64,000 nucleotides of DNA from Sambucus nigra (taxonomy: Eukaryota > Streptophyta > Magnoliopsida > Dipsacales > Adoxaceae). Positions 12,633 through 25,887 of this stretch are shown here, in pieces. Numbering within the stretch: position 1 is the stretch's first letter; each line of letters starts with the position of its first letter. A model generated the notes under the pieces. The model did not search any database, was not told the DNA's origin, and saw only the letters and a list, made by a program, of their open reading frames with translations. The stretch lies in NCBI GenBank assembly GCA_949130495.1, contig CASBWL010000412.1:62001-126000 (forward strand). The letters run 5' to 3'. The translations under genes and the position numbers were made by a program.

Positions 12633-14164
12633 AAGGTTTAGGAGAGTATATGGTTATGACTGGCGATTTACTTGGTATGATTTGGGTGGATGGGTCAAAT
12701 TTTGGGTCTTCTTCTAGGAAGATGGAATTTGCATGATTCAGGAGTGGATTATGGGTAGTGTTTGTTTTAGGATTAGCTGGTGGGGAGATGATACCCCGTC
12801 CAATCAGGCTTTGGATTGTGTTTAGAAGATGGACAAATTGGTCGGTGGTACGACCAACAATTTGGTGAAAATCACAATGGGCATGGTGTTTGATTGAAAG
12901 TGGATTTGGTAATGGACGAGGGTCCAGGGGTTTGATCAGATTTTGACTCCGGAGGGACTGGTAGACTTTGGAGAGTGGAGCGTGAAGCTTAGTGTATTCT
13001 TTTCGGATCGAGTTAGGGTGACTTTTTTGTGCCAATGAAGCGGTACGCTGAGAGATTTTATTGATGGTAGAAACAACGGTACTAGCAGGATTTTCAAACA
13101 TTGTAGGGACAAACTGTCCAGAGGCTCTCTTTGGTTCATCTTCTGTCTTGGTGAGACCTTCTTCAATTTCCACTCCTTCTTCTCGGAGGTCCCAAAATTG
13201 AGGGTAATACTATCCTCCCATGGTAGCTCGAATATGAGGAAAGAAATTATTTTTCACAATGCTGACTTGTTCTTCTTCGAAAGGTCGATTGGTCATGGTA
13301 GCTACTTTTTCTCTCGATCTTTCTATGAAGTTACTGACTGATTCCCCAGTGTTCTTCTTAAGTCTCTCTAAGTCATGGCGGGTAACTTCTAACTCCTCGT
13401 TGTACTTGTACTATGACATGAACTCACGGAAAATGTTTTCCCAACTGTGGATTTTGGACTCCTCAAGGGATAGGAACAAATGGAGATCGCTGCCCTTTAA
13501 AGTCTATTGGAACATCTGAGTAATTATTTCTTTGGAATTCCCTAGGAGAGTGATGGCTCGATGATTTATGAGGATATGAACTCGGGGAACCACTGCCTCC
13601 AAGCTTCTTGATATTGGACATCTTGAATTTCTCTGTTAACCTTGCTTTAGGATAGGGAGACATGTGGGTGTAGGCCATGTAGTTCTCCAAGTTTCTAACT
13701 TGGTCAAACTTCTTGGTCAACATCTTGAGGTCTTACTTGACATTGTTCAGTTCTTCCTCTTTCGGATCAATAGTTATGGGTAAATTAGCCCCGGTCTGAG
13801 GAAGGTTTGGCATAGGAAGCTGGGCTAGTGGCAGCCCATTAGCAGGAAGAACTCGTGGAGCATGATGTTATTCTTTAGGGACCCAAATAAGATCAGGTGC
13901 TGGTAGACCCATGGCGCGAGGGAAAATGACCTCGGGATCTTTGGGGACAGAGACTTGATTTCTTTGCATCTCATGAACCTCGATTTGAAGGTTATTAACT
14001 TTGGCGGTGAGCTGAGTCAGAATCATCAACAAATTTGGATGTGCATTCGATGCTTGATCCGTGTTCTCCATGAAAGGCATGTGAATTTCAAAATCGGAGG
14101 AATTAAGGGGACTGGTAGAGCTTTGAGGCGGTTCGATTGAATACCGAAGCCAATAGGGAGCCAA
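12633..14164 (-). pseudogene. gag: Decayed Tat-like gag region
   Basis: Translations in shifting frames read like gag of Tat-type Ty3/gypsy elements. Near 14164-13868 there is an N-terminal piece (MAPYWLRYSIEPPQ). At 13723-13463 comes KFKMSNIKKLGGSGSPSSYP. At 13173-12650 comes EIEEGLTKTEDEP, then LIKPLDPRPLPNPL and CDFHQIVGRTTDQF, a damaged zinc-knuckle-like block. At least three frame changes separate them. The sequence stops at the end of the old LTR at 12632, and no pol is in the window. Family assignment rests on recall of such proteins, not on an alignment. Confidence 0.65.
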
Positions 14165-15994
14165 GCCAAGTGTATGTGGTCAACCTAAGAAGAAAATAAA
14201 TTGGAATTTATTTTTGAAAAAGAAAAGGGGAAGTTTATTATTTTTAGAAAAGGAGGAAAATGTTTTTGACATTCCATTTTAAAAATATGAGGACAAAATG
14301 TTTTTGGAGGTAAAGAAAATGTTTTTGGGATTTTGACAAAAGGGGAAAATGCTTTTAGACACTTTTTTGAAAAAGAGAGAGAAAAAGACGAGAGATAGGT
14401 CTCAACATAATTATTATGTTTATTAGGTTCTCACTCGTATTATGTTTACCTAAATGTAAAAATAAATAAATAAATGCCAAATGAGGCCCGTGCCTAGAAA
14501 AAAAGGAATTTCCAACATATGTAAAGCTATGGTTAGACTTGTAACCAGGCTCATAATCAGGGTCTCGTTTTAAAAATTCTGCTAAAATTCGGGCGGCATG
14601 CCGACTCTTAATTTCAGCAGAGTTTTGGGTAGAATCCGACAATCTAATATGTGTGTCCTACGTTTGACACGTATATCCGGGTATGCATTGGTTGGGTTAA
14701 TTTAAAAGTGTTCCCCCTTTGGCTTGACTTCCACAATACACATCTTGCTTTTAAGGGCAATCGGTACGTGTGAACAAGACATTGATATCCCTGAGTATAC
14801 ATGAATTGCCTCACTATATACCTCATGGGGACGGTACGTGTGAGAGCAAAACAGGATCTAAGTTATGGAACGGTAAGAGAGGGAAATCGGTATGTGTGAA
14901 CAAGACAATGATATCCCTGAGATGGGGTGAATGGAAAGAGATGGAGTCGCCGGCCTATTTTGCACAAAATAGGCAAAAGAACACGTTGCCACTTTGAGAG
15001 CACGCAATAAGGACAAACGGATGAATACGAAACCAATAGATCAGAGCTTCAGAAGCTATGTTATGGAATGGTAAGGTGGTAGGCAACCATCTCGCCCTTT
15101 CGATATCTAATTTACTGGTGTTAATATTTTCCTTCATATCCCCGTGAAGTTTATGTATGTGTTTATATAATGGATATCGGAATTGTCCAACTCATAGCAT
15201 CGACAAGGTAGAGTAAAGTCATCCTTAGGAATGTTCCCCCAAATAAATAAAAGATATAATATGAGCGTTCATTATGACAATGATCGTTATTGGAGAACGA
15301 TAATATGTGTTAGATGAAACGCAAACAAGCATATTACTTATAAAAACATGATAATTATGGAAAAGAGGGATTTTGAGAAATTTGGAGAAAATTGGTCTCG
15401 AGTTTGGGATTTTAATCCGAGACGCCTACATAGCCTATAAAGGCATTAAAGTCCACGTAGTTCGAATGTAACAAAGGGCTGGGGTTTAACCCATAAATTC
15501 TGATGGAATTTTATTATATGTGTATGTGTAGAAAATGAGTTTTTGGTTTTGGAAAATGTTTGATGGAAAATTCCGTTCAGAATTTATGAATATAACCCTA
15601 TTTTATTTGTTTTTTGGGTTTTTTTTTATAGAAAATAAAGTATGTGCAATATACTAATAAAAAGTTGGATGTTAGTGTGTATGAACTAAAGTAAAAATAG
15701 ATCATGGATTTAATGTAACTTATGTAAAAATAAAGAATTAAAAGAGAGGGGGAAAGAATTGGACCTTCCTTAGAGTTTGAACTTTGATCTTGGGTGAACT
15801 TCCTTGGAGCTTGATGAATGTTGATGAGAGAGAAGGATTTTTTCCAAATTGGGTTTGAAAATGATATGAATTTAAGCTTGAATGGAACTACTGATATAGA
15901 ACTTTGCAAATTATTGAGATCACTGATGCTGATGGATAGCTTTTGTTTGTTGCTGATTCTGGAGTTCATCCATGATCTGAGAGTGAGTCCTTGG

Positions 15995-16008
15995 CCTCTA
16001 TTTATAGG
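15995..16008 (-). promoter_or_regulatory. TATA box of the Tat-like LTR
   Basis: The minus strand reads CCTATAAATAGAGG, a near-ideal plant TATA box. Its position inside the presumed LTR and its direction toward the gag remnant fit a U3 core promoter. Confidence 0.6.
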
Positions 16009-16319
16009 TCCAAGGGGGTGATGATCGGCCTACACCAGGGGGTGCCTATCAACATATGTTCCTTGATATTGTGCCGATTGGCAGGGCTCAGGACCTGCCG
16101 ATTGGCAGTTTTGTGCAGACTTTTTGGGAAAAACGACTGTTGCACACAAATCACTGATTCAAATTATGCATGGGGAATACCATTATAAGGTTATTTCAGA
16201 TACCTTTGAGATCCCTTTGTACCGCTCCTGGGTCTGGGAGTGGACTTCTGGTCAAATGCGGCTTGCAAGTGCACTTCGGTCCTTTAGACGAGAGATCATC
16301 GAACAAAAATGGATCGTTG

Positions 16320-16985
16320 GTCCGTATGGTAAGTCAGAATCATGAACGGGGTAGACCTTTGGAAAGGTTAGGAGATGTAATTTAACATTCCAAAGAGTTT
16401 TTCTTGGTTTAGAAAGTTGACCTTAGTCAACTAGGGCCCGGAAGCACCCGATGACCTCTCTGAGTAAAATGGATCATTCTTCTGTGCTGTAGCTCAGAAT
16501 TTCACACGGATGAATTCTTGGAAACGGATTTCACATTCCTTCAATGATTCATTCAGTTTCATTCTAGATGAAGAGTTGGCTTAGGTCAAACGGATCCCGA
16601 GACCGCCCAGTGGCCTTCGGGTCAGTTTTTGGGGGAAAATTGATCGTTCGTCTGAATGGTTATGTTGTTTTACGCACGAGGTGGACCATTGGAAAGGGAT
16701 TTTAGTGCCCTTAGAGGATTCAAAGAGATTTTTCTTGATGAAATTTTTTATTGTGGTGAATTCGGGGACCTAGAGCGCTCGATGGCCTCCAAATTGATTT
16801 TTAGTATTAAAATGGTCCGTTTGTCCGAATTTTTATGCCGATTCGAGCACGAGGAGGACCGTTGGAAAGGATATTTGGATCCCTTCAAGGATTCAAAGAT
16901 ATTTCCCTCTAACTATTAGGTAGACGGATTCAAATGGGGCCCGTAGGCGTCCAGTGGCCTCTAAATCGGTACTCGAAGTGCGACC
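16320..16985. repeat. Imperfect tandem repeats in the Tat-like LTR
   Basis: Three degenerate units each contain a GAGG/GGGT-GGACC-TTGGAAAGG block followed by TTCAAAGAGATTT-like sequence (near 16345, 16678 and 16850), then a line on part of a group being settled with 'GGCCTC'. Units are about 170-330 bp and strongly diverged. They probably arose as U3 repeats. Confidence 0.45.
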
Positions 16986-17060
16986 TAGGGTTTGTAGTAA
17001 AATAGGGAAGTGATAGGGACCTAAGGAGAGACTTAGGGGTCCTAGAATGTGGTGTCTACA

Positions 17061-17369
17061 TACACCATTGCATGATATACTTGTTTTTCCATTTTACTTG
17101 TACCTTATTTCATTTAGGTGGAGAATTTGTTTATAATTGTGGTGAAATGGGTTGTTTTATGCACTTTAATCTTTATCTATTCCTGACATTTTAATTTAGG
17201 GAAATCTAACTTAGAGGTAGATGACTTTCTTCGATAGATCATGTTAGACAAATGGGAGAATTTATTTATGCACTTTATATTGTCATATTCCCTTTGGGTT
17301 TGATGGTATGTTTAAGTGTGCAACTTTTCACTTTAGTGGAAAATCTTAGTGCGGTAAAGCTTCTCAACT
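17061..17369. other. Non-coding spacer, nothing recognised
   Basis: This AT-rich stretch lies between the presumed Tat-like LTR start and the satellite. I see no open frame, repeat or RNA gene in it. Confidence 0.5.
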
Positions 17370-17819
17370 ATGTGTCAGTCAAGTGTATGTAGCACACTAA
17401 GGCTTGAAAACGTGTCACAGGGGGAACCCAACAACCCCCAAATAGAACCACGAGTGGTACTAACAGCTCTTGAACGTCCAACGTAAAACATATCAAATGA
17501 TTGCGCAGTCATGGGACTCCCAGTTTGGCAATAGGACACGAATTTGAAAACAGTCACACTTAGGTTTGAAAATGTGCCATGGGGGGAGGGGGGGGTGGGG
17601 GTGAGCATCCCAACAGCCCCCAAATGGCACCACGAGTGGTACCAACATCTCGTACGTGTCCATTATATCATGTAGAAAAAGGCCGCACAGTCGAGAGACT
17701 CTCGATTTACTGATAGGACACGAATTTAAAAATGGGCACACTTTGGCTTGAAAATGTGTTGTGCGGGGGAGGGGGACTCCAATGGCCCCCAAACCGCATC
17801 ATGAGTGGAACGAACACCT
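17370..17819. repeat. Degenerate satellite, left block
   Basis: Units of roughly 150-180 bp repeat the words GGACACGAATTT, CACACTTAGGCTTGAAAA, GCCCCCAAATGGCACC and ATGTAGCAA-like sequence. The same units resume at 55486, after the CACTA element. Copies differ by many substitutions and small indels, so the array is old. Confidence 0.75.
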
Positions 17820-17822
17820 CGT

Positions 17823-18020
17823 GACTACAAAAAAAGTACTTATTAAGACAGAGCCTTTTGAGACGGAAAAAATTTGGGTCTCTACAACTAAGCTTTTGAG
17901 ATGGCAAAAATTACGAGTCTTAAAAACTACTCTTTTTAAGATGCTTTTTATTACCCGTCTCAAAAGATACTAGTAAAAGAGACAACAAATTAATAGCCGT
18001 CTCAAAAAGTATAACTTATG
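17823..18020. repeat. CACTA left terminal and subterminal repeats
   Basis: After the terminal sequence come CTTTTGAGACGG (near 17852), CTTTTGAGATGG (near 17892), CCGTCTCAAAAG (near 17958) and CCGTCTCAAAAAG (near 17998). Such short, inverted subterminal words are binding sites for the element-encoded protein in known CACTA transposons. Confidence 0.8.
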
Positions 18021-18579
18021 AGACGTCTGGAAATTTTGATCCCCTTGGTGAATTTTAGTCTCCCGCTTCTTCTATCAGCAAAGTTTAAGAAAATAAAAAA
18101 AGAAGACCAAAAGAAAACCCCTTCTCCATCATCTTTTCTCAGACCTGCTCGCCCTAAGCCCGTTCTTATCCTTCTTCACCCCCGATCGCCCTAATCCCCA
18201 CACACCCTCGCCTCCCTAGCCCTAGCACTAGCCCTCTCCATCATAATCGCCGCCGGTGAAGTTGAGTAGGTAGTATTATTTATTCTCTCTAAATTATTTT
18301 TATGTTTTATGCCATTCTTACATGTTAAAGGGTTTATGTTCTTAATTGAATTGGTTGGAAGATTGTATAGGACGTGGAAAGTAGTGTCATACTGATTTAA
18401 GCAGTGGACCAAATACTAATTTATGAGATATTTTGAATAAGTGGATATGCTATTGGTTTCAGCAATTTTATTTCGAATTTGTGTTTGAGAGTTGGGATTT
18501 AGTTTATTCTATCTGTGTTTCTACGGCTGCAATCAGTGATACATGGTTGATCTTAAAATTTGTAATATGATTTTTGGAT
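18021..18579. other. CACTA interior, left part, non-coding
   Basis: No convincing gene. A CCTCGCCTCCCTAGCCC-rich segment near 18120-18250 resembles a gene 5' leader and could be captured host sequence, but nothing identifiable is encoded. The stretch ends at the target of element B (GTAGG, 18580-18584). Confidence 0.4.
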
Positions 18580-18584
18580 GTAGG

Positions 18585-21500
18585 TGTAATACCCCGTACG
18601 TTTAAAGATATTTAAATTACACTGTGGATGTAATTTGGTACTTCGAAGAATTATTGTGAATAGTAATTCTGAGATTAATGAGTGAAATTAAATAAATTCA
18701 ATATTATAAAGTGAATAGTACATATTATTTTTTGAGCAACAGATTAATATTTATGTGGATTATATTTCGAGACTAAGTATATGAGTAGATTATTTTTTAC
18801 ATGTCGCAATTGGGTAAAGTGACAGTAAAATATTTTAAATTAGAAAAAATACGCGTATTGAACGTGTTGGGTCAAACTAGTGAATTTTAGTTAAGTGACT
18901 CGGATGGAGATTTTGACTGTGCCATTGGGTTCGGAATGGCCGAGATAGTCAAAATAGAGTATCCGGAGGTAGTATTTGAGTTCCGCGCATTTTTGGACTA
19001 GTAGGGACTCGTAAATGAGTACATGAGTCATTTAACAATTGGGTATATACCAAATTTCGGGTTTAATAAGGGGAAAGACCTTATTTCCCCCACATATCAG
19101 CCCTAAGATAGAGAGAGAGAAGAGAGAAATAAGAGAAGAAAGAAGAAGAAAGACAAGAGAAGAAAAGAAGAGATTTCCAGCCAAAATTCGCAGGATTCGA
19201 CTCGGGGTCGTCGGATTTAATCCACGAGGCAAGTGTTTAACTTTCTTTATGATTAAGTGTGATTAATTTCTCATATTGTAGTTGGTATATAACTAAATAT
19301 TTTTGGGTTGAAATTTCGTGGATCAAAAGGGGTTTTCGTAAGATTAAAACGGATATAACTCGATTAATACCCAATTTGAGAAACTTGGAATTTATTGAAA
19401 TTAATTGTTGAAAATGGGTTCTAGGATGATTAGAACCCTTGCTATATGTGTATTTATGGTTGCTTGAGGTTTAATGATTATGAGAGAGGAGATAAAAGTT
19501 TGGAGGTACTTTAATGGATGTTTGGATTTTTGGAGAAGAAGGTGAATAGTGCCTAGCGTCACTTCCGGACTGTTTCAGCTAGGAAAAAGCCGATTCAGCT
19601 CTTGGTCAAAGCATAAAAGTTGTATATCTTTCCGATACGGTCGTGTGGGCACCGATCGCGTATTTTTTTTTTTTTATTGAATTAGTTATGATTTTTCTAA
19701 GATGGCAGTTCCAGAGTTGATACCATCAACTCGGAAATCAAATAGGAAATTGGAAAAATAAAGGCTAGAATTGTTTGGAGATAAATATTTGGGGTTCCTA
19801 AAAATAGTGTGGGGACTTCCAAATATTTTTTTTTTGAGTAAGTCATGTACCTTGGGTTAGATGAAAGTAAAATCCAAGATTTACCCAAATAGGGTTGTTC
19901 GTGAGGAATAATACTTAAATGGGGTATTTAGGTGTGATTGGAATAATAAATAAGAGAGTACGTATTGGGGGTAATATTTTAAGGGTGTGACTGCTTATAT
20001 TATTATGAATGAAAATATTCGAGGTTATTGGCTATCGTTATAAGAATTTGGAAATTATAGACATAGTATATTGAGAAGATATATAAATAATATATATACA
20101 ATGTTGTTAAAGTATATATATTATGAGACGAATGAATATATCGCGGTTGTTGATATTATCATTGTGCAGTGAGAAAAGCTCAAAAATAAAATATTGGGTA
20201 TTAGTCAAAAATTGATAAATGCGTAGGATATTCGAGATATAAATATACTACGTAGGGGATTTATTATACGGGTTGTGCGTATGCCCGGATGTTATTATAT
20301 ACATGGGATAAATAATTACCTATGGGGAATTATGTATAGGTGAGATAAATACCTATCATTATAATATGGTTGTGTGAATACCTAACTGATGATATATTTA
20401 TATAGGTGGGATGTGTACCTATATTATTGTTTATTATGTGTATGCCATACCTACCATACTTGCTATCTTGAGAGGTTGGCGTTCGAAAGACGACAATCTT
20501 ATCCCGTGTTTCCTTCGGGGGGATTTTAGATTTGGTACCTCAAGAGCATGGAACCTAGGTACGGGATATCTGAGAGAATGATAGTGTTGACAGTCATATG
20601 GGTGCGTAGGTATGTGCGTAGCCCATAGGCTTGGAACCATGTTCGCCTCCAATATATGTGATTTGTATTGTTACAATTCCTGAGTGATGTGGAACATGTG
20701 ATCCTTTAGTACGAGATGTACTGGGATTGGATAGCAGAGTATGTGTGCACCACTGTTAAGCCTATGGGTGCCAGATATGGATATATGTATTGAGATTAAC
20801 ATATATGTGTACTTGAGATAATCCACGATTGCTTAGTAAATGAGAATGGCTAAGCTATTTATATTATATATCAGTGGATGATTAATATACTTGTTGCGTA
20901 TAGTATATTGTTTATATATATGAGATGAGATATCATATAACTTAACCTTGTATAAAGTGAAAAGAATGAATAAAGTGTGATACCACTTTCGGTATATGAA
21001 TATCCAGATTTATATGAATGTGAATCATAGGTTCTAGTGAGAAATATATATATGTGATGGTATAAATATAGTATGTACTAGATGCCTAATGGATCCCAAC
21101 GATCAACTTTGTCACGTAGTAGTGTATCGGGGGGTCCTTATTTGGATTTATCTTCGCGAGACACTCCACGCACGAATGTAACATAATGTTGGGAATGGGG
21201 AGAAGTTTAGTCATTTGTACTCGAATTTATGAGGATTATTAGGAGATGGGTAAATACATTAGTTAGGCATGGTAGCTTAACTAGGTTGTTTTAAAAGGTA
21301 TGCGATAGTTATGCACTATTAGAAGAGGGGTGAGGTGTACCTCATGTGAGAGCGATACCAGTTTAAATATGAGAAATAACATATATTAAAATATGGATTT
21401 TAAGCACTTGCTAAAAGTTTTTCAAAACTCGGGCTCTGACCCGTTTTTCTATTTTCCCCTCTTGCTATATCTATATCTATATATAGGTGTCCAGACACAG

Positions 21501-21939
21501 GGACGCCTGGATGATGATTCTTTCGAGTTAGACATTTGCTGTAGCAGTTGTGGATGTAAGTAGGTTTATTGTAGACGCTTCTATCATTGAGATATAGGTA
21601 GGAAGTATTATAGAAACATTCGGGCTGATGGCCCAACTGTACTCATTTATTCTTTTATCACCTTTTAGTGCGGCATTCGATTTGGTTGTATTATTATACC
21701 GAGTGTTTGGTTATTTTATTTTATTTCATTTTAGTTATTACATATAAACTGGTGTAATTGTTTTATTTAAATGGTTTGGTTAAAAATATTTGTTAATTTA
21801 AAATTTTGATGCTGGCCTAATAGGATATTAGTAATTAAATTGGTTTTCGACAGTGATGCTAAGAATGAACCATATGAGACTCCTGTTTTAATTTGATATA
21901 GGAGTGATCGCCCGGTATTTTATTAGGCGGGGTGTCACA
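18585..21939 (+). repeat. 5' LTR of element B
   Basis: This copy runs from TGTAATACCCCG to GTGTCACA. It contains a GA-rich tract near 19110-19170 after a TTTAATAAGGGG stretch that may act as TATA, paralleling the transcript leader of A. The terminal block ACAGTGATGCTAAGAATGAACC near 21851 is shared with A and the old LTR at 12632. Confidence 0.93.
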
Positions 21940-21941
21940 GG

Positions 21942-21953
21942 TGGTATTAGAGC
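21942..21953 (+). promoter_or_regulatory. Primer binding site of element B
   Basis: TGGTATTAGAGC differs at one base from the usual tRNA-iMet site TGGTATCAGAGC and lies two bases after the LTR. The following bases (ATCAGGTTCTAGTGTCC) are the same as in element A. Confidence 0.9.
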
Positions 21954-23210
21954 ATCAGGTTCTAGTGTCCTTAGGAATCTGTGCGGACGTACGACGCTTT
22001 CAGCGTTGCTTTTGATTTGATATAGAGTCTTATGATTAGGATTGTTGATATACTCTTGGGAGATTTCGTTCTCCTGCCATTATATAAGATTATAGTAAAT
22101 CTTTTGCGCGCTCGTTCGGGATTCTTGTGCTGATCGACGAAGGGCGACCTTAGAAGTCCATTATGAGTGCAGCAGGAGGCGGGGCTTAGTTAGAACTATA
22201 AGTTGATGTTGGAAATGAGGACCGTGGTAAAGGTCATTTTACTTACGGCATTGTCACGGATTGCTGCAATAACTACTATAGAATAGTAGTTATAATTATA
22301 TATGCACCGCTATAGTAGAGAATGGTGCTAAACTTGAATTGCCTAGTTAGGATAAATTACGAAAAAGCTAATAGGTCTTTTATAAGGACCGTACGTTGAA
22401 GTGGAGCTCGGTGGAAGTAGTGTAGTTTTTCCAAAGGAACTAGAGGGCTCAGAAGCTCTTGCTTAGATTTGGGTATGGGAATACCCATATGTGAAAATTT
22501 AAGGAAATTTTTTTCACTCGTTAGAGCAATGTTGAAATGGTGGGGACGATGGTCACCATATTCGGGGGAGCATGACGTATTGTTCATAAATTAATCTTAC
22601 AGATGGATTTTTTCCCCTTAATAAGAATGCAAAATTTGGTGAATTAGATGTTAATCACGAAATAAAAAAAAAAATGGAGTTTTTATAGATGAGTAATTTT
22701 GGGTTATGTTAATATAACTCATGAAATTTGTTTTTAGGGATTTGTTGGATTTTCTTGAAGAATTGAAAGGATTTAATCCCTAAACTATGCTAAGAAGTGT
22801 TCTAGGTGACTCAAAGTAGTTTGGGAACCTTGTATTTGTGTTGGAATGAGTTTTGGATTGAATTGGAGAAGGAAAAATGGGAAGAAAATTTTTTGGAGAT
22901 GAACTGTGCATCTGTAGAAATATCGTTAGAAGTCTGCCCATGTCGTTCGAACGAGGCTTCTAATGATAATTCTGATGAGGTTCCAGTGGGTAGTTCATTC
23001 GATGTTAGAAATGTAATTCGAACGAAATGTCGTTCGAACGAGCTCGTTCAAACAAGAATTCTGGGTCTTCTAACAAGATTCCAGAATGACTCTTAAGGCC
23101 CAATTTTTGTTCCGAACTTCTCGTAGGCTTATTTAAATGAGTGTTAAGCCTGTACGAATGCCGAGTAACTTAAAATTTATAAGTGAGCAAAGAATATGCA
23201 TGATTAGCCG

Positions 23211-23268
<58 letters not shown>

Positions 23269-24603
23269 GAGCATATTCAGACGTATATATGTGATATGTT
23301 AAATATATATGTGTGTGATTGGTATACTTATATGATATGGATTTTGCCGAGTCGGTGTGATAGTCTGACCGCTGGTACCCAGGATGATGTGTAATTAATT
23401 CCCTGGAAGATGATAACATTGAGAGACTGCATCCATTAAGTTGTAGCTCTGAGGGATGGTTATTATACTTATATAGTGTATGATATATAAGTATGGATAC
23501 AATTGATGTGTATAGTATATTATGTATAGATATTCATATGAGAGGTGAAACATATATATACTGATATAATAAAGAATGGAATGCGAGATAAATTCTGGAT
23601 GACCTCGCCTTGATTATATGTTTAGATGGAACTTCGACGAGGAGATGTTTCATTACCATGATTTGAGTGCATGTGGACCTTATAGATATAATTTAAGGTA
23701 TGCAGGAATTATAGTTAAGCTGGGAGTTTAAGCTTGTTGTTGTTCGCGCGAAGGACTTACTGTTAGTGCAAGCGCTTATGGTATGGTTCCTTGACAGAAT
23801 TGAGAGTTCTGACCATATTTTATTTGTAGATGGGATGGGATATGATTATCTTGGTTGCATATTTGAAGCTAACAAAACACTCCATGTATGAACCTTAACG
23901 ATGTCGGGAGTGGACAGATGTTATAAAATGCAAGGATGTTGGTTTTGATGATAAGTCACCTAGGGTAGAGGAAACACTATTGAGTGAGAGCCATTTGATG
24001 ACTGTATAATTATATAGAGATATAAGTGCTATGAAGAAGCACCAAAATTTTCCTCTCACCACAAGTATGTGGGTGAGGTAAGATAAAGGAAATTAATTTG
24101 AGACTTATAGCCAGGCTTTGAATATCAAGGAAATTCAGAGGAAATACGTTTTGGGTATGATGTTCATAATGCTTTTGTCGAGAGTAGGCTCCCTAATTAG
24201 TTGGGCTTTCCATTTGGTCAAGATGGAAGGATATAGTGGTAGAAGTACATTTGTAGGTTAACGAGGTAGGATTTAGAACGTCCCATTGGTGTCCCTTAGA
24301 TCGTTATATCTCGATGACCGACGAAGCGAGGGAGTAGTGTATCGGGAAGGTTCCTTATTTGGATTTCGCTTTGCGAGATGTCCCACGCACGAAATCGAGC
24401 AAATGTCAGAAGTCGAGAGAGGTCTTGTTCACTAGGGATATAGTTAGAATAATACTCATATTATGTGTGTTAGAAACACCTTGAACTTAAGACTACCACG
24501 AAGTAAGGGCAATAAGACTATCGGTACTGATATAGGAAGACTATTGTGAGTTAACCACAAGAAGATTAATTGGTTAACCTTAAGAAGGATTGGATTTCCA
24601 TGT
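21954..24603 (+). other. Element B interior, left part, non-coding
   Basis: The first 120 bp match the leader of A. No gag follows: the first ATG with a gag-like context (near 22164) stops after eight codons. From about 22600 to 24450 the sequence resembles LTR rather than coding sequence. The block GTAGTGTATCGGG...TCCTTATTTGGATTT at about 24330-24395 repeats one found in both B LTRs (near 21118 and 46818), and clusters of TCGTTCGAACGA lie at about 22945-23055. Confidence 0.65.
23214..23267. repeat. (TA)n microsatellite
   Basis: About 27 uninterrupted TA dinucleotides lie in the interior of element B. Confidence 0.95.
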
Positions 24604-25479
24604 ATAGGTGTTGTCAATTTTATAAAATACCGCAAGTGCACGGGCTATTGAAATATAGTGGGTACAAGTACGGGTCGAACCCACAGAGATTTCGTCAATT
24701 CATAAAATACCGATTTTCCAACTAGACAATGAGTGTATAAATATGGATGAGTTTGAATTAAAACAAGAGCAAAATATATAAATGACTACAAATGAACAAG
24801 TGATAATATCAAATATGGGAGAAAACTAGGACGTCGGATCCATTTATCGATTTTAATTAAAGTTGTATGTCAAGTTAATTCCGTACTTTCCCAATTTTAC
24901 AACTCAAAATATACCGACTCTCGTCGCGTGTATTTCGGAAAATAAAACATTACACGTTCTCAAAATATTTTATGTCTCTTAAATTAGACACCTTAAATCC
25001 CTATTCCCTCGAAAATATCAAATTTCAAGTTTGAATATGTATTTAAGCATGAGATATCAAAACAACTTATTGCAAGTATAGCCCATCAAAAATTACAAGT
25101 CCAAATACTCAAAATATGATTTATCAAATCATTCCGGAGGTTTAAAACACACTCTCGTGTCGTTTTAAATGAATACCGAATTTTTATTATCAATTAATAC
25201 ATGTGGGAAATAAATACTGAATTAAATTAAAATGCACAATTAATTAATCACGATAAACTTCACCTAGTCCTAGAAATAAAATTACTCACACATCATAAAT
25301 GGAACACGAATATTGCAAGATGAAATAATAATTTTTATTAATAATAATCAACTTACAAAATTTCGAGTCCAAGACTTTGAGCCCTTACACAATTATATCT
25401 TCCCAAATGTGTCTCTCTCCTCTTCTAACTTTTTTTTCTCTCCAAATTCACTCCCCCAAATGTGTGTCTCCCCCCTCCC

Positions 25480-25486
25480 TTTTATA
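25480..25486 (-). promoter_or_regulatory. TATA box in the LTR of D
   Basis: The minus strand reads CCTATAAAAGGGAGGG, a strong core promoter candidate, about 1.13 kb into the LTR in element orientation. The same box in the 5' LTR is at 36035-36041. Confidence 0.7.
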
Positions 25487-25887
25487 GGAAGATAATGAAG
25501 TTTAGGGTATTTTTGGAAATTTACAATATTTATTAAAATAATAAAATAAACATGTGTAGGAAATAAAGTAGGTGGATGGTGGGTGGATGTATTAATGGAG
25601 AAAATCTAGTGTCGATTTTTTTTAGAAGAAGAATAGAAAAGAAATGAATAAAACATGATTTAAAAAGAATTATTTATGAAGAAATTATTAAAGAAAGAAT
25701 GGTAGGGGGTGGAAAGTGAAAATAGGGACACATAGGGTAGTAGGAGCAATGCTCAGGGAAGAAAAAAACTGCCAAAATGAGCTGCCTTTCGGCAGAAAAA
25801 GAGGGAAAAAGGACCTGCCGAGTTGGCTCACTGGGTTGGCGAGTTGACTCGCTGAAGAAAAGGATTTTCGTCCAAAAAGTGAATATC

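Larger units (their letters stand above)
14165..17060 (-). repeat. Leader and probable 5' LTR of the decayed Tat-like element
   Basis: The minus-strand sequence starting at 17060 reads TGTAGACACCACATTC, a typical Tat-type LTR start. A good TATA box lies about 1.05 kb inside. The inner LTR end and primer site could not be found, so the boundary between LTR and leader (somewhere around 14200-15700) is open. No convincing gene is present; the short open frames here are non-coding. Confidence 0.5.

Noticed and set aside
23137..23419. Tyr/Ile-rich frames on both strands
   Set aside because: They are translations of the (TA)n microsatellite.
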